From: Mycobacterium sp.
GTDB taxonomy: Bacteria > Actinomycetota > Actinomycetes > Mycobacteriales > Mycobacteriaceae
DNA length: 52,362 nucleotides
Reading direction: 5' to 3'
NCBI GenBank assembly: GCA_020438865.1
Contig: JAGQTU010000022.1
Coordinates: 1-52,362 of the forward strand
Position 1 is the first letter of the stretch. Every line of letters begins with the position of its first letter. Position numbers and translations under genes: made by a program. Below are positions 1 to 9,448 of the stretch, one piece after another. The notes under the pieces were generated by a model. The model saw nothing but the letters and a program-made list of their open reading frames with translations. It was not told where the DNA came from and did no database searches.

Positions 1-168
1 CGGGACGGCTACGCACCCGGCCCCGAGCAGGTCGAGTGGGCACGACACGTGCTCGCGGCGGCACACGAAGAGCGTGGCGTCTTCCAGTTCGAGGGCATAA
101 TGGTGGATGCCCCGGTGCTGCGGCGAGCAGAGCGCATCGTCCAGCTTGCGCCCGACCCCGGCCGCTAG
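1..168 (+). CDS. citE: CitE-like lyase/aldolase, C-terminal fragment (partial)
   Basis: An open frame enters from the left edge and ends at TAG 166-168, giving the last 55 residues of a protein. The tail contains FQFEGIMVDAPVLRRAERI, which I recognise as the end of HpcH/HpaI-family CitE-like proteins (citrate lyase beta-subunit-like, acyl-CoA lyase or thioesterase). In M. tuberculosis citE (Rv2498c) lies just upstream of bkdA in the same orientation, as here. The catalytic part is outside the window, so activity cannot be judged. The identification rests on a short tail plus synteny. Confidence 0.75.
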   Translation, partial: RDGYAPGPEQVEWARHVLAAAHEERGVFQFEGIMVDAPVLRRAERIVQLAPDPGR

Positions 169-268
169 CTGGCACCCCGCCACCACGGGTTTTGCTCTGA
201 CCGCCTCCGCACTGAGCAGACCCTGAGGTCGTGGCCGGCCGAACATGCCGGTGACCGGAGGAGGCGGT

Positions 269-1327
269 ATGGGACAGCCGGTGCAGTTGATCGCACCTGA
301 CGGGACCGCGACTGCGGAGGACCGCTACCGCCGAGACCTGCCACCAGAGCTTCTGACCTGGCTCTACGAGACCATGGTCGTCACCCGCGACCTCGACGGC
401 GAATGGGTCAACCTGCAACGCCAGGGGGAGCTGGCCCTCTACGCGGCGTGCCGCGGCCAGGAGGCCGCCCAGGTCGGCGCCGTCGCCTGCCTGCGCAAGA
501 CGGACTGGCTGTTCCCGCAGTATCGCGAACTCGGTGCCTTCCTGGTGCGTGGCATAACCCCCACCCAGATGGCCGCCATGTGGCGTGGCAGCTGGCACGG
601 CGGGCTGGAGTTCACCGAGAGATGCTGCGCCCCGATCGCCATCCCCATCGCCACCCACACCCTGCACGCCGTCGGCGCCGCCATGGCCGCCCAGCGGCTC
701 GGCGAGGACTCGGTGACCGTGGCGTTCCTCGGCGACGGCGCCACCAGCGAGGGCGACACCCACGAGGCACTGAACCTCGCCGCGGTCACCAAGGCGCCCT
801 GTGTGTTCTACGTGCAGAACAACCAGTGGGCCATCTCGGTGCCGGTGCACCGCCAGCACGCCGCGCCGTCGATCGCCGCCCGGGCGGCCGGATACGGGAT
901 GGCAGGCATCATTGTCGACGGCAACGACGTCCTGGCCTGCTACGCGGTGATGGCGGAGGCCGCCGCCCGTGCTCGCGCCGGCGAGGGCCCTACGCTGATC
1001 GAGGCCATCACCTACCGGATGGGACCGCACACCACCTCCGACGACCCGAGCCGATACCGCAGCGCCGAAGAGGTCGAGGAATGGGCGGCGCGGGACCCGA
1101 TCAGCCGCTACCGGACCTACCTGGAGCGCACCGGCGTGTGGACCGAACGCGTCGAGCAGCGCGCCGCCGCCCGCTCGGCGCGGTTGCGCGCCGAAGCCCG
1201 CACCGCCGTGATCGACGGGCCCGACCCGGACCCGGGGGAGTTGTTCGACCACGTGTACGCCGAGATCACGCCGGCCTTGGCGGCGCAGAGGCGCCAGCTT
1301 CTCACCGAGTTGGCGAAGGAGGCCTGA
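269..1327 (+). CDS. bkdA: Branched-chain 2-oxoacid dehydrogenase E1 alpha subunit
   Basis: This is the thiamine-diphosphate-binding alpha subunit of the E1 component, which decarboxylates branched-chain 2-oxoacids from Val, Leu and Ile breakdown. The ThDP motif is visible as FLGDGATSEGDTHEALN followed about 20 residues later by VQNNQWAIS, the classic GDG-to-NN spacing. The C-terminal part has the YRMGPHTTSDDPSRYR loop typical of BCKDH/PDH E1 alpha. I start at ATG 269 because GGAGGAGG (257-264) sits just before it; an upstream ATG at 245 would add eight residues of little character. The product is 352 residues, normal for the family. The next gene begins one base after the stop, and bkdB and bkdC follow as an operon. 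The orthologue is M. tuberculosis Rv2497c. Confidence 0.93.
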   Translation: MGQPVQLIAPDGTATAEDRYRRDLPPELLTWLYETMVVTRDLDGEWVNLQRQGELALYAACRGQEAAQVGAVACLRKTDWLFPQYRELGAFLVRGITPTQMAAMWRGSWHGGLEFTERCCAPIAIPIATHTLHAVGAAMAAQRLGEDSVTVAFLGDGATSEGDTHEALNLAAVTKAPCVFYVQNNQWAISVPVHRQHAAPSIAARAAGYGMAGIIVDGNDVLACYAVMAEAAARARAGEGPTLIEAITYRMGPHTTSDDPSRYRSAEEVEEWAARDPISRYRTYLERTGVWTERVEQRAAARSARLRAEARTAVIDGPDPDPGELFDHVYAEITPALAAQRRQLLTELAKEA

Positions 1328-1328
1328 G

Positions 1329-2393
1329 ATGACGCAGATCATCGAGCGACCGGCGATGTGCGGCGGCGACGACCCGGAGCCGATCAGACGGTTGTTGACC
1401 GATCTGCCCGCGGTCACCGGCCTCACTATGGCCGCGGCCATCAACCGGGCCTTGCACGACGCGATGGCGGCCGACGAGCGGGTGCTGGTCTTCGGCGAAG
1501 ACGTCGCCACCCTCGGCGGGGTGTTCCGGGTGACCGAAGGACTGGCCGAAACCTTCGGTGAGCAAAGGTGTTTCGACACCCCCCTGGCCGAGGCCGCCAT
1601 CATCGGCGTCGCCGTCGGCCTGGCCGTACGGGGATTCGTGCCGGTTCCGGAGATCCAGTTCGACGGCTTCTCCTACCCGGCCTTCGACCAGATCGTCAGC
1701 CACCTCGCGAAGTACCGGATGCGCACCCGCGGCGCGGTGGACATGGCGGTCACGGTGCGCATTCCGTCGTTCGGCGGCATCGGCGCCGTAGAGCACCACT
1801 CGGAGTCCACCGAAACCTACTGGGCCCACACCGCCGGCCTGAAGGTCGTCGTGCCGTCCACCCCGTCGGATGCGTATTGGCTGCTGCGGCATTCGATCGC
1901 CTCGCGGGATCCGGTGATCTACCTCGAGCCCAAGCGCCGCTACTGGGAACGCGAAGCCGTCGACCTCACGGTGCCCGCCCCGCCAATCGGGCGCGCCGCG
2001 ATCCGCCGTCCCGGTGACGATGTCACCGTGGTGACCTACGGCGGGCTGGTCGGGACCGCCCTGCACGCCGCGGAACTGGCTGCCCAGCAGCATGATTGGG
2101 GCATCGAGGTGATCGACCTGCGGTCGCTGAATCCACTGGACTTCGACACCGTCGCCGCCTCGATCGCCAAGACCGGCCGGGCGGTCGTCATGCACGAGGG
2201 GCCACGCACGCTGGGCTTCGGTGCCGAATTGGCGGCCCGAATCTCCGAAGAGCTCTTCTACGACCTGGAGGCACCGGTGTTGCGGGCGACCGGGTTCGAC
2301 ACCCCCTACCCGCCGGCTCGACTCGAGAAGATCTGGCTACCGGGCGTCGACCGGTTGCTGGACTGCATCGAGAAGACGCTGCGACGGCCATGA
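1329..2393 (+). CDS. bkdB: Branched-chain 2-oxoacid dehydrogenase E1 beta subunit
   Basis: This beta subunit pairs with BkdA to form the heterotetrameric E1. The transketolase pyrimidine domain opens with [24 protein letters not shown] and continues through [18 protein letters not shown], where the acidic residue activating ThDP is expected. The C-terminal transketolase domain contains [10 protein letters not shown] and [15 protein letters not shown]. It has 354 residues, with an N-terminal extension of about 30 residues before the conserved core. The ATG lies directly after the bkdA stop with weak AGGAGGCC spacing, so translation is probably coupled. Its last four bases overlap the bkdC start (ATGA). 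Confidence 0.93.
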   Translation: MTQIIERPAMCGGDDPEPIRRLLTDLPAVTGLTMAAAINRALHDAMAADERVLVFGEDVATLGGVFRVTEGLAETFGEQRCFDTPLAEAAIIGVAVGLAVRGFVPVPEIQFDGFSYPAFDQIVSHLAKYRMRTRGAVDMAVTVRIPSFGGIGAVEHHSESTETYWAHTAGLKVVVPSTPSDAYWLLRHSIASRDPVIYLEPKRRYWEREAVDLTVPAPPIGRAAIRRPGDDVTVVTYGGLVGTALHAAELAAQQHDWGIEVIDLRSLNPLDFDTVAASIAKTGRAVVMHEGPRTLGFGAELAARISEELFYDLEAPVLRATGFDTPYPPARLEKIWLPGVDRLLDCIEKTLRRP

Positions 2394-3535
2394 GCAACGA
2401 CGACGGCAGCCGCGACTTCCTCGTCCCCGACCTGGGGGAGGGGCTGCAGGACGCCACGATCACCGGGTGGGCCGTCACCGTCGGCGACGAGGTGACGCTC
2501 AACCAGACGCTGTGCACCGTCGAGACCAACAAGGCGGAGGTGGAGATCCCCAGCCCCTACGCCGGACGTGTGGTCGCACTCGGTGGTGCCGAAGGTGAAA
2601 CCCTGCCGGTGGGAACGTTGTTGGTGCGCATCGCCACGGGCGTGCCCGCAGCCACCAACGGTTGCTCCCCGAACCGGAAGCCGGTGCTGGTCGGCTACGG
2701 AACCGACGAGGCCATGGACGTCAGCCGCCGCCGGCCACGGGCCGCGCCCAAGGTCCGCAAGCTCGCCGCCGAGCTCGCCGTCGACCTGAGGGCCGTACGG
2801 CCCGCCTCGGAGGAGGGCATCATCAGCAGCGCGGAGGTGCTGGCGGCTGCGGGCACCCAGCCGGAAGCCGTTCCGGTGCAGGGCGTTCGGGCCCGAATGG
2901 CCGCGCAGATGGTGTTGTCGCGCAGCAAGATCCCGGACGCCCACGCCAGCGTGCAGGTGGACTGCACGGCGTTGCTGCGGCTTCGGGACGGGCTGGGGGT
3001 CACCCCGTTTGTCCTGACGTTGCGGTTCACGGTGCTCAGCCTGAGCCGGCACCCCATGCTGAACGCGTCCTGGGTGGAAACCGACGACGGACCGCAGATC
3101 CGCACCCACCGCGGCATCCGACTGGGTTTCGCCGTTGCCACCGAACGGGGTCTCGTCGTGCCGGTGATCGATGACGCGCAGCTGCGTACCACGCGGGAGT
3201 TGGCGGCCGGCGTTGACGACCTCGTCATTGGGGCCAGGGCGGGCACGCTGGCACCGGCGCAACTGGGCAACTCGACCTTCACGGTGTCCAACTTCGGCGC
3301 CTTGGGGCTGGACGAGGGCGTGCCCGTCATCAACTACCCCGAGGCCGCCATCCTTGGCATGGGATCGCTCAAACCCCGGGCGGTGGTGGTGGACGACGCC
3401 GTGGTGGCCCGCCCCACCATGACGCTGACCTGCGCCTTCGACCACCGGATCGCCGACGGCGCGCAGGTGGCGGCCTTCCTCACCGACCTGCGGGGGCTCA
3501 TCGAGTCGCCGGAGACAGCACTGCTCGACGTGTAG
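2390..3535 (+). CDS. bkdC: Branched-chain 2-oxoacid dehydrogenase E2 (dihydrolipoyl acyltransferase)
   Basis: E2 carries the lipoyl arm and transfers the acyl group to CoA. Domains in order are: an N-terminal lipoyl domain (about residues 5-80) with the lipoylated lysine in ETNKAEVE; a peripheral-subunit-binding domain (about 115-155, [17 protein letters not shown]); and a catalytic acyltransferase domain ending with DHRIADG, which supplies the active-site His and Asp. There are 381 residues and one lipoyl domain, as expected for the mycobacterial BCKADH E2 (Rv2495c). The start overlaps the bkdB stop by four bases, so the three genes are translationally coupled. No E3 (lipoamide dehydrogenase) gene is here; the housekeeping Lpd is presumably shared. 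Confidence 0.93.
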   Translation: MSNDDGSRDFLVPDLGEGLQDATITGWAVTVGDEVTLNQTLCTVETNKAEVEIPSPYAGRVVALGGAEGETLPVGTLLVRIATGVPAATNGCSPNRKPVLVGYGTDEAMDVSRRRPRAAPKVRKLAAELAVDLRAVRPASEEGIISSAEVLAAAGTQPEAVPVQGVRARMAAQMVLSRSKIPDAHASVQVDCTALLRLRDGLGVTPFVLTLRFTVLSLSRHPMLNASWVETDDGPQIRTHRGIRLGFAVATERGLVVPVIDDAQLRTTRELAAGVDDLVIGARAGTLAPAQLGNSTFTVSNFGALGLDEGVPVINYPEAAILGMGSLKPRAVVVDDAVVARPTMTLTCAFDHRIADGAQVAAFLTDLRGLIESPETALLDV

Positions 3536-3571
3536 GCGGTCGCGCTGTTGGGAAATTGTCCGCCCCCGCGC

Positions 3572-3577
3572 TATCGT
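3572..3577 (+). promoter_or_regulatory. -10 element of a leaderless promoter for the HNH gene
   Basis: TATCGT fits the mycobacterial TANNNT -10 consensus and ends seven bases before the ATG at 3585. No Shine-Dalgarno sequence separates them, so the mRNA probably starts at or next to the start codon. Confidence 0.5.
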
Positions 3578-3584
3578 CGAACAC

Positions 3585-4868
3585 ATGTTCGAAGAATTGA
3601 TCGGCGTCGATTTGTCGGCCGATGAGCCGACATTGATCGATCGAATAGCGGCGCTGGAGCGATTGAAGGCGGCCGCAGCCGCAGGTCAGGCGCGGTTGAC
3701 CGCGGCACTCGACGCCGCGCGCCGGTCCGCCGAGGAGGCGGCCGGTGTCCCCGCCCAACGGCGTGGACGTGGCGTGGCGGCGGAGGTGGCTCTGGCCCGG
3801 CGCGATTCACCGGTGCGCGGTGGCAGGCACCTCGGCCTCGCCAAGGCCTTGGTGCACGAAATGCCCCACACCCTCGCCGCCCTGGAGCAGGGTGCGCTCT
3901 CGGAGTGGCGGGCGACCATCCTCGTGCGGGAATCGGCCTGTCTGGACGTCGAGGACAGGCGGCGGCTGGACGAGGAAATGTGCCGCGATACCAGCGAATT
4001 GGATGGCATGGGTGACGCCGCGCTGGCCGTGGCGGCCAAGGCGATCGCCTACCGTCTGGATCCACATGCGGTGGTGGACCGCGCCGCCAGGGCGGAGAAC
4101 GACCGCGTGGTCACCATTCGCCCGGCGCCGGACACGATGACCTACGTGACCGCGTTGCTGCCGATGGCTCAGGGTGTATCTGTCTACGCCGCACTCAAAC
4201 GGGAGGCCGACGTCTGCTTTGACGGCCGCTCACGCGGTCAGGTGATGGCCGACACGCTGGTTGAACGGGTCAGCGGACAGCCGGCGGGGCAGGCGGTGCC
4301 CGTCGCCGTGAACGTCGTGATCTCCGATCAGGCGCTCCTCGGCGTCGAGAACGGCTCGGCGGTCATCGCCGGGTATGGCTCGGTACCGTCCGCCGTCGCG
4401 CAGAAGCTCATCACCGACGCGGTGACTGACCAGCGCTCGCGTGCCACGCTGCGGCGGCTCTACGCCAGTCCGGCCAGCGGCGCGCTGGTGGCGCTCGAGT
4501 CTCGGTCGCGGCTGTTTCCCAAGGGGCTCACCGATTTCATCGGCCTGCGCGATCAGTGTTGTCGGACTCCGTATTGCGACGCACCGATCCGGCACCGGGA
4601 CCATGCACAACCTCATCGCAACGGCGGGCCAACCAGCGCAGCCAACGGTCTCGGCCTCTGCGCCGCATGCAATTACGCCAAGGAGTCGTCGCGCTGGGTG
4701 GTCACCCCGGGTTTCGACCAAAGCGGTAGGCACACAGCGGAATTCACTACCCCGACTGGCGCGCATCACCACTCGGTCGCGCCGCCGATGCCCGGGACGC
4801 CGCGGACCGGATTGGGGCCGGTGGAGGTTTGGCTGAATTCGGAGCTGCTGCGCACGTTCGCCGCCTGA
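3585..4868 (+). CDS. DUF222 / HNH endonuclease-domain protein (13E12 family)
   Basis: This is a member of the large actinobacterial family whose best-known examples are the 13E12 repeat proteins of M. tuberculosis. The N-terminal DUF222 region (about residues 1-310) is helical and Ala/Arg-rich. The C-terminal HNH domain contains CCRTPYCDAPIRHRDHA, then HRNGGPTSAANGLGLC and AACNYAKE, giving the cysteines and histidines of a zinc-stabilised HNH nuclease. The length (427 residues) is typical. The family spreads in many copies and its biological role is not established; nuclease activity is inferred from the motif only. It is a single gene with its own leaderless-type promoter, between bkdC and the convergent crotonase gene, whose stop codon is three bases beyond this one's. 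Confidence 0.88.
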   Translation: MFEELIGVDLSADEPTLIDRIAALERLKAAAAAGQARLTAALDAARRSAEEAAGVPAQRRGRGVAAEVALARRDSPVRGGRHLGLAKALVHEMPHTLAALEQGALSEWRATILVRESACLDVEDRRRLDEEMCRDTSELDGMGDAALAVAAKAIAYRLDPHAVVDRAARAENDRVVTIRPAPDTMTYVTALLPMAQGVSVYAALKREADVCFDGRSRGQVMADTLVERVSGQPAGQAVPVAVNVVISDQALLGVENGSAVIAGYGSVPSAVAQKLITDAVTDQRSRATLRRLYASPASGALVALESRSRLFPKGLTDFIGLRDQCCRTPYCDAPIRHRDHAQPHRNGGPTSAANGLGLCAACNYAKESSRWVVTPGFDQSGRHTAEFTTPTGAHHHSVAPPMPGTPRTGLGPVEVWLNSELLRTFAA

Positions 4869-4870
4869 GG

Positions 4871-5623
4871 TCAGCGCCGGCGCGCGGCCGCCAGTCGCGC
4901 CTTGAACTCCGGCGACTCGATGGACTCCGCCTGCGGGCCCAACTCGATGTTCTTGGCCGCCTCGTGGTGATCGGTGTCGACGAAGCCCGGGATCGCGGTG
5001 GCGCGCATCGACGCCTTGGTGGCCAGCACCACGTCCCGCGGGGCCGCCGCGGGGCCGGCCGCCAGTTCCAGGGCGGCGGCCACCGGATCCTCGGCCACCT
5101 TGAGCACCAGGCCGTACCCCGCGGCGGCGACGGCGTCGAAGCTCATCCCGAACAACAGCGCCGCCCGGGCGACTTCGGGACCCACTGCGCGCTGCAACAT
5201 CCAGGTGGCTCCGCCCCCGGGATGGATCCCGAGCTTCTGAAAGCGCGCGTCGAACACCGCATGCGGTCCGGCGATGCGCACATCGGCGGCCAGGGCCAAG
5301 TTCAGTCCCGCACCTACGGCGGCACCGTTGACCGCGGCGATCGTCGGCAGCGTGCAGCGTCCGACGGCCATGAATCCCGCATAGATCCGCTCGAGGCCGT
5401 CCCGCGCCGCTGCGCCCAGAGCGGACAGATCGGCGCCGGCGCAGAACGCCTTGCCCGCCCCGGTGACGACGACGGCGTTGACCGAGGGATCGGTCTCGGC
5501 ACGATTCACCGCGTCGCTCAGCTGCTCGGACATCTCCGCGGTGACGGCGTTGCGGCGGTCGGGGTCGTTGACGGTGATCAGCGCGACCCGGTCACGGACG
5601 TCATAGAGAACCAAAGCTGCCAT
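4871..5623 (-). CDS. echA14: Enoyl-CoA hydratase/isomerase family protein (EchA14-like)
   Basis: This crotonase-fold protein of 250 residues acts on acyl-CoA thioesters. The first oxyanion-hole segment is [11 protein letters not shown] (about residues 60-70). The second is [21 protein letters not shown] (about 98-118). The downstream motif is [11 protein letters not shown]. The glutamate that normally precedes this LGxxPGxGG motif in true hydratases is not seen (the sequence reads ARFQKLG), so hydratase activity is uncertain and an isomerase, hydrolase or other crotonase reaction is possible. The gene is convergent with the HNH gene and divergent from the ureide operon. The M. tuberculosis counterpart by position is echA14 (Rv2486), next to lipQ there; the 5804-15530 block appears to have been inserted between them. 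Confidence 0.85.
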   Translation of the reverse strand: MAALVLYDVRDRVALITVNDPDRRNAVTAEMSEQLSDAVNRAETDPSVNAVVVTGAGKAFCAGADLSALGAAARDGLERIYAGFMAVGRCTLPTIAAVNGAAVGAGLNLALAADVRIAGPHAVFDARFQKLGIHPGGGATWMLQRAVGPEVARAALLFGMSFDAVAAAGYGLVLKVAEDPVAAALELAAGPAAAPRDVVLATKASMRATAIPGFVDTDHHEAAKNIELGPQAESIESPEFKARLAAARRR

Positions 5624-5803
5624 GGGAGATCAGGCTAGTCGGTGGGTTTCGGCACTGACTGTGCGCTGCTCGGCCACCGACCGGCGGACGAATAGCGGGA
5701 GAATTTTTCGCCAATCCGCCCGAAATTGACTGCGGCGAATATTCAATGTGCGAGGGGGGCTGACACGTGGCCGAGGTTCGGCCCCCGTTCGAAGGGATAT
5801 CCG
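5624..5803. promoter_or_regulatory. Divergent intergenic region before the ureide operon
   Basis: This 180-base region holds the promoters for the leftward echA14-like gene and the rightward operon. It is locally AT-richer than its surroundings (around 5700-5750). Visible elements are a TTGACT hexamer near 5728 and an 8-base palindrome GAATATTC near 5739-5746, a possible operator. I could not pair a convincing -10 with the TTGACT. I saw no guanidine (ykkC-type) riboswitch core. Confidence 0.4.
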
Positions 5804-6463
5804 ATGGCCACGATTGACGCTGAGCCCTTCCCGTTGGACTTCGAGGTCGACAGCACCGCCCTCGTCATCATCGACATGCAGCGCGACTTCGTGCTACCGG
5901 GTGGTTTCGGCGAGGCGCTGGGCAACGACACCTCACTGCTGCTGGCGGCGGTCGAGCCGATCCAGCGGGTGCTCCAGCGGGCCCGTGAGATCGGGATGTT
6001 CGTCGTGCACACCAGGGAAGGCCATCGTCCGGATCTGACCGACTGTCCGGCAGCGAAGCTGACCCGCGGTGGCAAGACCTTCATCGGCGAGGACGGCCCG
6101 ATGGGCCGCATCCTGGTCCGCGGCGAGCAGGGCCACGACATCATCCACCAGCTCTACCCGATCGAGGGTGAACCGGTGATCGACAAGCCGGGCAAGGGCT
6201 CCTTCCACGCCACCGACCTGCAACAGATCCTGTTCGACCGCGGGATCAAGACGCTGGTGGTGTGCGGGGTGACCCTCGAGGTCTGCGTCCACACCACGGT
6301 CCGGGAGGCCAACGACCGCGGCTATGAGTGCGTGGTACTCAGCGACTGCGTGGCGTCGTACTTCCCGGAGTTCCAGCGGGTCGGCCTGGAGATGATCAAG
6401 GCGCAGGGGGCCATCTTCGGTTGGGTCTCCGACTCCGACCGCTTCCTCGCCGCCACCGCATAG
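5804..6463 (+). CDS. Isochorismatase-like cysteine hydrolase, biuret-hydrolase (BiuH)-like
   Basis: A cytoplasmic alpha/beta cysteine hydrolase of 219 residues. The family triad is visible as Asp24 (IIDMQRDF), Lys128 (DKPGKGSF) and Cys161 ([10 protein letters not shown]). Several stretches recall the Rhizobium biuret hydrolase as I remember it: [42 protein letters not shown] and KAQGAIFG, the last including the glutamine thought to contact substrate. BiuH converts biuret to allophanate and ammonia. Triuret hydrolase and other amidases share the fold, so the substrate is inferred. ATG 5804 is preferred (AAGGG upstream); a longer TTG-initiated version lacks family similarity. It is the first gene of a five-gene operon, seven bases before the FdrA-like gene. 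Confidence 0.75.
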   Translation: MATIDAEPFPLDFEVDSTALVIIDMQRDFVLPGGFGEALGNDTSLLLAAVEPIQRVLQRAREIGMFVVHTREGHRPDLTDCPAAKLTRGGKTFIGEDGPMGRILVRGEQGHDIIHQLYPIEGEPVIDKPGKGSFHATDLQQILFDRGIKTLVVCGVTLEVCVHTTVREANDRGYECVVLSDCVASYFPEFQRVGLEMIKAQGAIFGWVSDSDRFLAATA

Positions 6464-6470
6464 CCGTCCG

Positions 6471-8033
6471 ATGAGTATCGGCTCACGGTTCTACCCCAAC
6501 CTCTACAAGGACTCGGTGTCCTTGATGACGGTCTCGGCTCAGGTCACCGCGATACCGGGCATCGAGGCCGCGTCGGTGGTCATGGCGTCGGCGACCAACG
6601 TCGACAACCTCGCCCAGGCCGGGCTCGGAACATTCGAAGTCCGGCCCAACGACCTCGTGGTCGCCGTCTCGGGCACCGAGGAGGCTTGCGAAGAGGCGAT
6701 CGCCCTCGCCGACAAACTGCTGTCCGCCGCGCCCGGCGACGGTGGTGACGAGACCGCCGCTGCCGCGCCGACGACCAGCATCCAGATGGCCGTCGGCAAG
6801 GATCCGGCGCTGAACCTCGCGCTGATCTCGGTGCCCGGCGACTACGCGGCGGCCGAGGCGCTCAAAGCGCTGCGACTCGGCCTGGACGTGATGATCTTCA
6901 GCGACAACGTCACCCCCGCCGCCGAGTTGGCGCTCAAGCAGTACGCCCGCGACGCCGATCTGATGGTGATGGGCCCGGACTGCGGCACCTCGATCGTCAA
7001 CGGCATCCCGCTGGGATTCGCGAACGTGGTTCGCCGCGGTCCCATCGGGGTGGTCGGGGCCTCGGGGACGGGTACCCAGGAGGTCACGGTTCGCATTCAC
7101 CAGAACGGGTCGGGGGTCTCCCAGGCGCTCGGCACCGGCGGGCACGACCTCGCCGACGCCATCGGCGGCATCTCGATGCTGCACGGCCTGGCTGCCCTCG
7201 ACGGCGACCCCGCCACATCGGTCATCGTCCTGGTGTCCAAACCACCCTCGCCCGATGTGGCGGCGAAGGTGCTGGCGGCCGCCGAGGCGAGCGAAAAACC
7301 GGTCGTGGTGATCTTCCTGGGCGCCGACCCGGCGTCGATCACCCGCAACGGCGTGTACGGCGCGGCCTACCTGGCGCAGGCCGCCGACATGGCCGTGGCA
7401 CTGGCCCGCGGCGAGCAGCCGAGTTCGACCGAGATCGCGCTGTCCAACGAGACCCGCAGGACGCTGTCCGATCTCGCCCGGGCGATGGCGCCGAGCCAGC
7501 GCTACGTTCGGGGGATCTTCTCCGGCGGCACCTTCTGCTACGAGGCGCAACTGGTGCATCGCTCGTTCGGAATCTCGGGCTACTCCAACACGCCGGTGAA
7601 GGGCAACACCGCGCTGTCCGATATCCGGGTCAGCCAGGAGAACACGATCGTCGACATGGGCGACGACGAATTCACTCAGGGCAGGCCGCATCCCATGATC
7701 GATCCGTCCCAGAAGGACGCCCGCATCCGCGACGAGGTCGCCGACCCGACCACAGCGGTGGTGTTGTTCGACATCGTGCTCGGCTACGGATCGGCCGACG
7801 ACCCGACCGCCGAACTGCTCGCGATCATCGGGTCCGCCCGGGCGAAGGCCCGCGCCGAAGGCCGGACCGTCGCGTTCATCGGCTACGTGTGCGGAACCGA
7901 ACTCGATCCGCAGGACCGCGCCAAAGCCGTTGCGGGACTGAAGGCGGCCGGGGTCCTGGTCGCCTCCAGCAATGCCGAGGCCGCGGTCTGGTCGGCAACG
8001 CTGATCGCCGAGCGTCAGGGAGCCAGCACATGA
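6471..8033 (+). CDS. FdrA/AllF-like subunit (oxamate carbamoyltransferase family, acyl-CoA synthetase fold)
   Basis: A 520-residue protein related to E. coli FdrA, now AllF, a subunit of oxamate carbamoyltransferase (oxalurate + phosphate to oxamate + carbamoyl phosphate). Recognisable blocks are YKDSVSLMTVSAQ near the N-terminus, NLALISVPGDYAAAEA, VMIFSDNVT, MGPDCGTSIVNG and GVVGASGTGTQE (the Gly-rich loop of the succinyl-CoA-synthetase-like domain), and later DDEFTQGRPHPMIDPS and VCGTELDPQ. The length is close to E. coli FdrA. The stop overlaps the next start (ATGA), so it is co-translated with the DUF1116 partner. No allantoin or ureidoglycolate genes are nearby, so the natural substrate may differ from oxalurate. 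The family assignment is strong; the reaction is inferred. Confidence 0.85.
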   Translation: MSIGSRFYPNLYKDSVSLMTVSAQVTAIPGIEAASVVMASATNVDNLAQAGLGTFEVRPNDLVVAVSGTEEACEEAIALADKLLSAAPGDGGDETAAAAPTTSIQMAVGKDPALNLALISVPGDYAAAEALKALRLGLDVMIFSDNVTPAAELALKQYARDADLMVMGPDCGTSIVNGIPLGFANVVRRGPIGVVGASGTGTQEVTVRIHQNGSGVSQALGTGGHDLADAIGGISMLHGLAALDGDPATSVIVLVSKPPSPDVAAKVLAAAEASEKPVVVIFLGADPASITRNGVYGAAYLAQAADMAVALARGEQPSSTEIALSNETRRTLSDLARAMAPSQRYVRGIFSGGTFCYEAQLVHRSFGISGYSNTPVKGNTALSDIRVSQENTIVDMGDDEFTQGRPHPMIDPSQKDARIRDEVADPTTAVVLFDIVLGYGSADDPTAELLAIIGSARAKARAEGRTVAFIGYVCGTELDPQDRAKAVAGLKAAGVLVASSNAEAAVWSATLIAERQGAST

Positions 8034-9448
8034 AGAAGCTCTTCGCAGAGGACTTGAAGGTCGTCAACATCGGCCTGCAGGGCTTCGCCAACAACATCAC
8101 CGCCGCCGCCGGCCAGGTCATGAACATCACCTGGGCGCCGCCGGCGGGCGCCGACGCGGCCCTGGGCTGGACGCTGGCCACCCTCGTCGGCGACCCGCGC
8201 CTCGAGGAGGCCAACCGCGTCGCCTACGACCGGTATCTGGCCGCGCAGCCCCGACTGGTCGACCTGGTGCGGGCGGGCGAGGCGATCGCCGGGCTCGGGC
8301 CGGGGGAGCGGCGCATCCTGCACTCCGGGCCGCCGATCGCCTGGCCGGACATGTGCGGACCGCAGCGGGGAGCCATTGCCGGCGCCATCCTCTACGAGGG
8401 CTGGGCCGACGATCTCGAGGCAGCCGAGAAGCTTGCCGAGAGCGGCGCGGTGACCCTCGAGCCATGTCACGAGCACAGCGCGGTCGGGCCGATGGCGGGC
8501 ATCATCAGCCCGTCCATGCCGGTGTGGGTGGTCGAGAACACCGCGGCCGGAAACCGGGCGTACTGCAACCTCAACGAGGGCCTGGGCAAAGTGCTGCGGT
8601 TCGGCGCCAACTCGCCGGAGGTGCTGGACCGCCTGCGCTGGCTGGGCGGTGAGTTCTTCGACACCATGCAGGTCGCGGTGCGCGGACTGGCTGACCCGGA
8701 CCTCAAACCGCTGATGGCCCAGGCCCTGCACATGGGCGACGAGTTGCACAACCGCAACGCCGCGGCCTCGGCGCTGCTGTTCAAGCGGCTCACGTTGGCG
8801 CTGCTGGACTCCGGGGTCGCCGCCGAGGCGGTGCGCAAGGCCCTGGCCTTCGTCTCCGGCAACGACCACTTCTTCCTGAACATCTCGATGGCGGCGTGCA
8901 AGTCGATGACCGACGCCGCCGCCGGTGTTCCCGGCAGCAGCATGGTCACCGTGATGGCGCGCAACGGCGTGAACTTCGGCATCAAGCTCAGCGGCACCGG
9001 CGACCAGTGGTTCCAGGCGCCGGCCAATCCCGTTGACGGGCTGTACTTCCCGGGCTATACGGTGGCAGACGCGGCGGCCGACCTCGGGGACTCGGCGATC
9101 ACCGAGACCAACGGGCTGGGTGGCTTCGCGATGGCCGCGTCGCCCGCCATCGTCCAGTTCGTCGGTGGTACGCCCGCCGATGCGACGGCCAACAGCCGGC
9201 GCATGCTGACCATCACCTTGGGCACGAACCCGGCATTCACGTTGCCGCCGCTGAACTTCGGCGGAACACCCGCCGGCATCGATGCCCGATTGGTCGCCGA
9301 TTCCGGGGTGCTGCCGATCATCAACACCGGTATCGCCCACCGGGAAGCCGGCGTCGGGCAGATCGGGGCGGGCATCACCACCGCGCCGATGGCGTGCTTC
9401 AACGACGCCATCGGCGCGTTGGCCGCGAGTCTGGGAGGCGGGAAGTGA
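8030..9448 (+). CDS. DUF1116 / AllG (YlbE)-like subunit
   Basis: A 472-residue DUF1116 protein corresponding to E. coli YlbE, renamed AllG, which combines with AllF and AllH in oxamate carbamoyltransferase. Typical family segments are LHSGPPIAWPDMCGPQRGA (about residues 104-122), EPCHEHSAVGPMAGI (about 144-158), MGDELHNRN (about 239-247), FVSGNDHFFLNISMAACK and MVTVMARNGVNFGI. There are no membrane segments or signal peptide. Start ATG 8030 overlaps the stop of the FdrA-like gene, and the stop TGA overlaps the kinase GTG. In E. coli a third subunit (AllH, DUF2877) is required. No such gene is present in this window, so the complex here is either two-component or uses another partner. Confidence 0.85.
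   Translation: MKKLFAEDLKVVNIGLQGFANNITAAAGQVMNITWAPPAGADAALGWTLATLVGDPRLEEANRVAYDRYLAAQPRLVDLVRAGEAIAGLGPGERRILHSGPPIAWPDMCGPQRGAIAGAILYEGWADDLEAAEKLAESGAVTLEPCHEHSAVGPMAGIISPSMPVWVVENTAAGNRAYCNLNEGLGKVLRFGANSPEVLDRLRWLGGEFFDTMQVAVRGLADPDLKPLMAQALHMGDELHNRNAAASALLFKRLTLALLDSGVAAEAVRKALAFVSGNDHFFLNISMAACKSMTDAAAGVPGSSMVTVMARNGVNFGIKLSGTGDQWFQAPANPVDGLYFPGYTVADAAADLGDSAITETNGLGGFAMAASPAIVQFVGGTPADATANSRRMLTITLGTNPAFTLPPLNFGGTPAGIDARLVADSGVLPIINTGIAHREAGVGQIGAGITTAPMACFNDAIGALAASLGGGK

Noticed and set aside
5624-5803. Guanidine-type riboswitch upstream of the ureide operon
   Set aside because: Guanidine riboswitches often precede such genes, but I could not find the conserved ykkC-type core or a paired terminator here.
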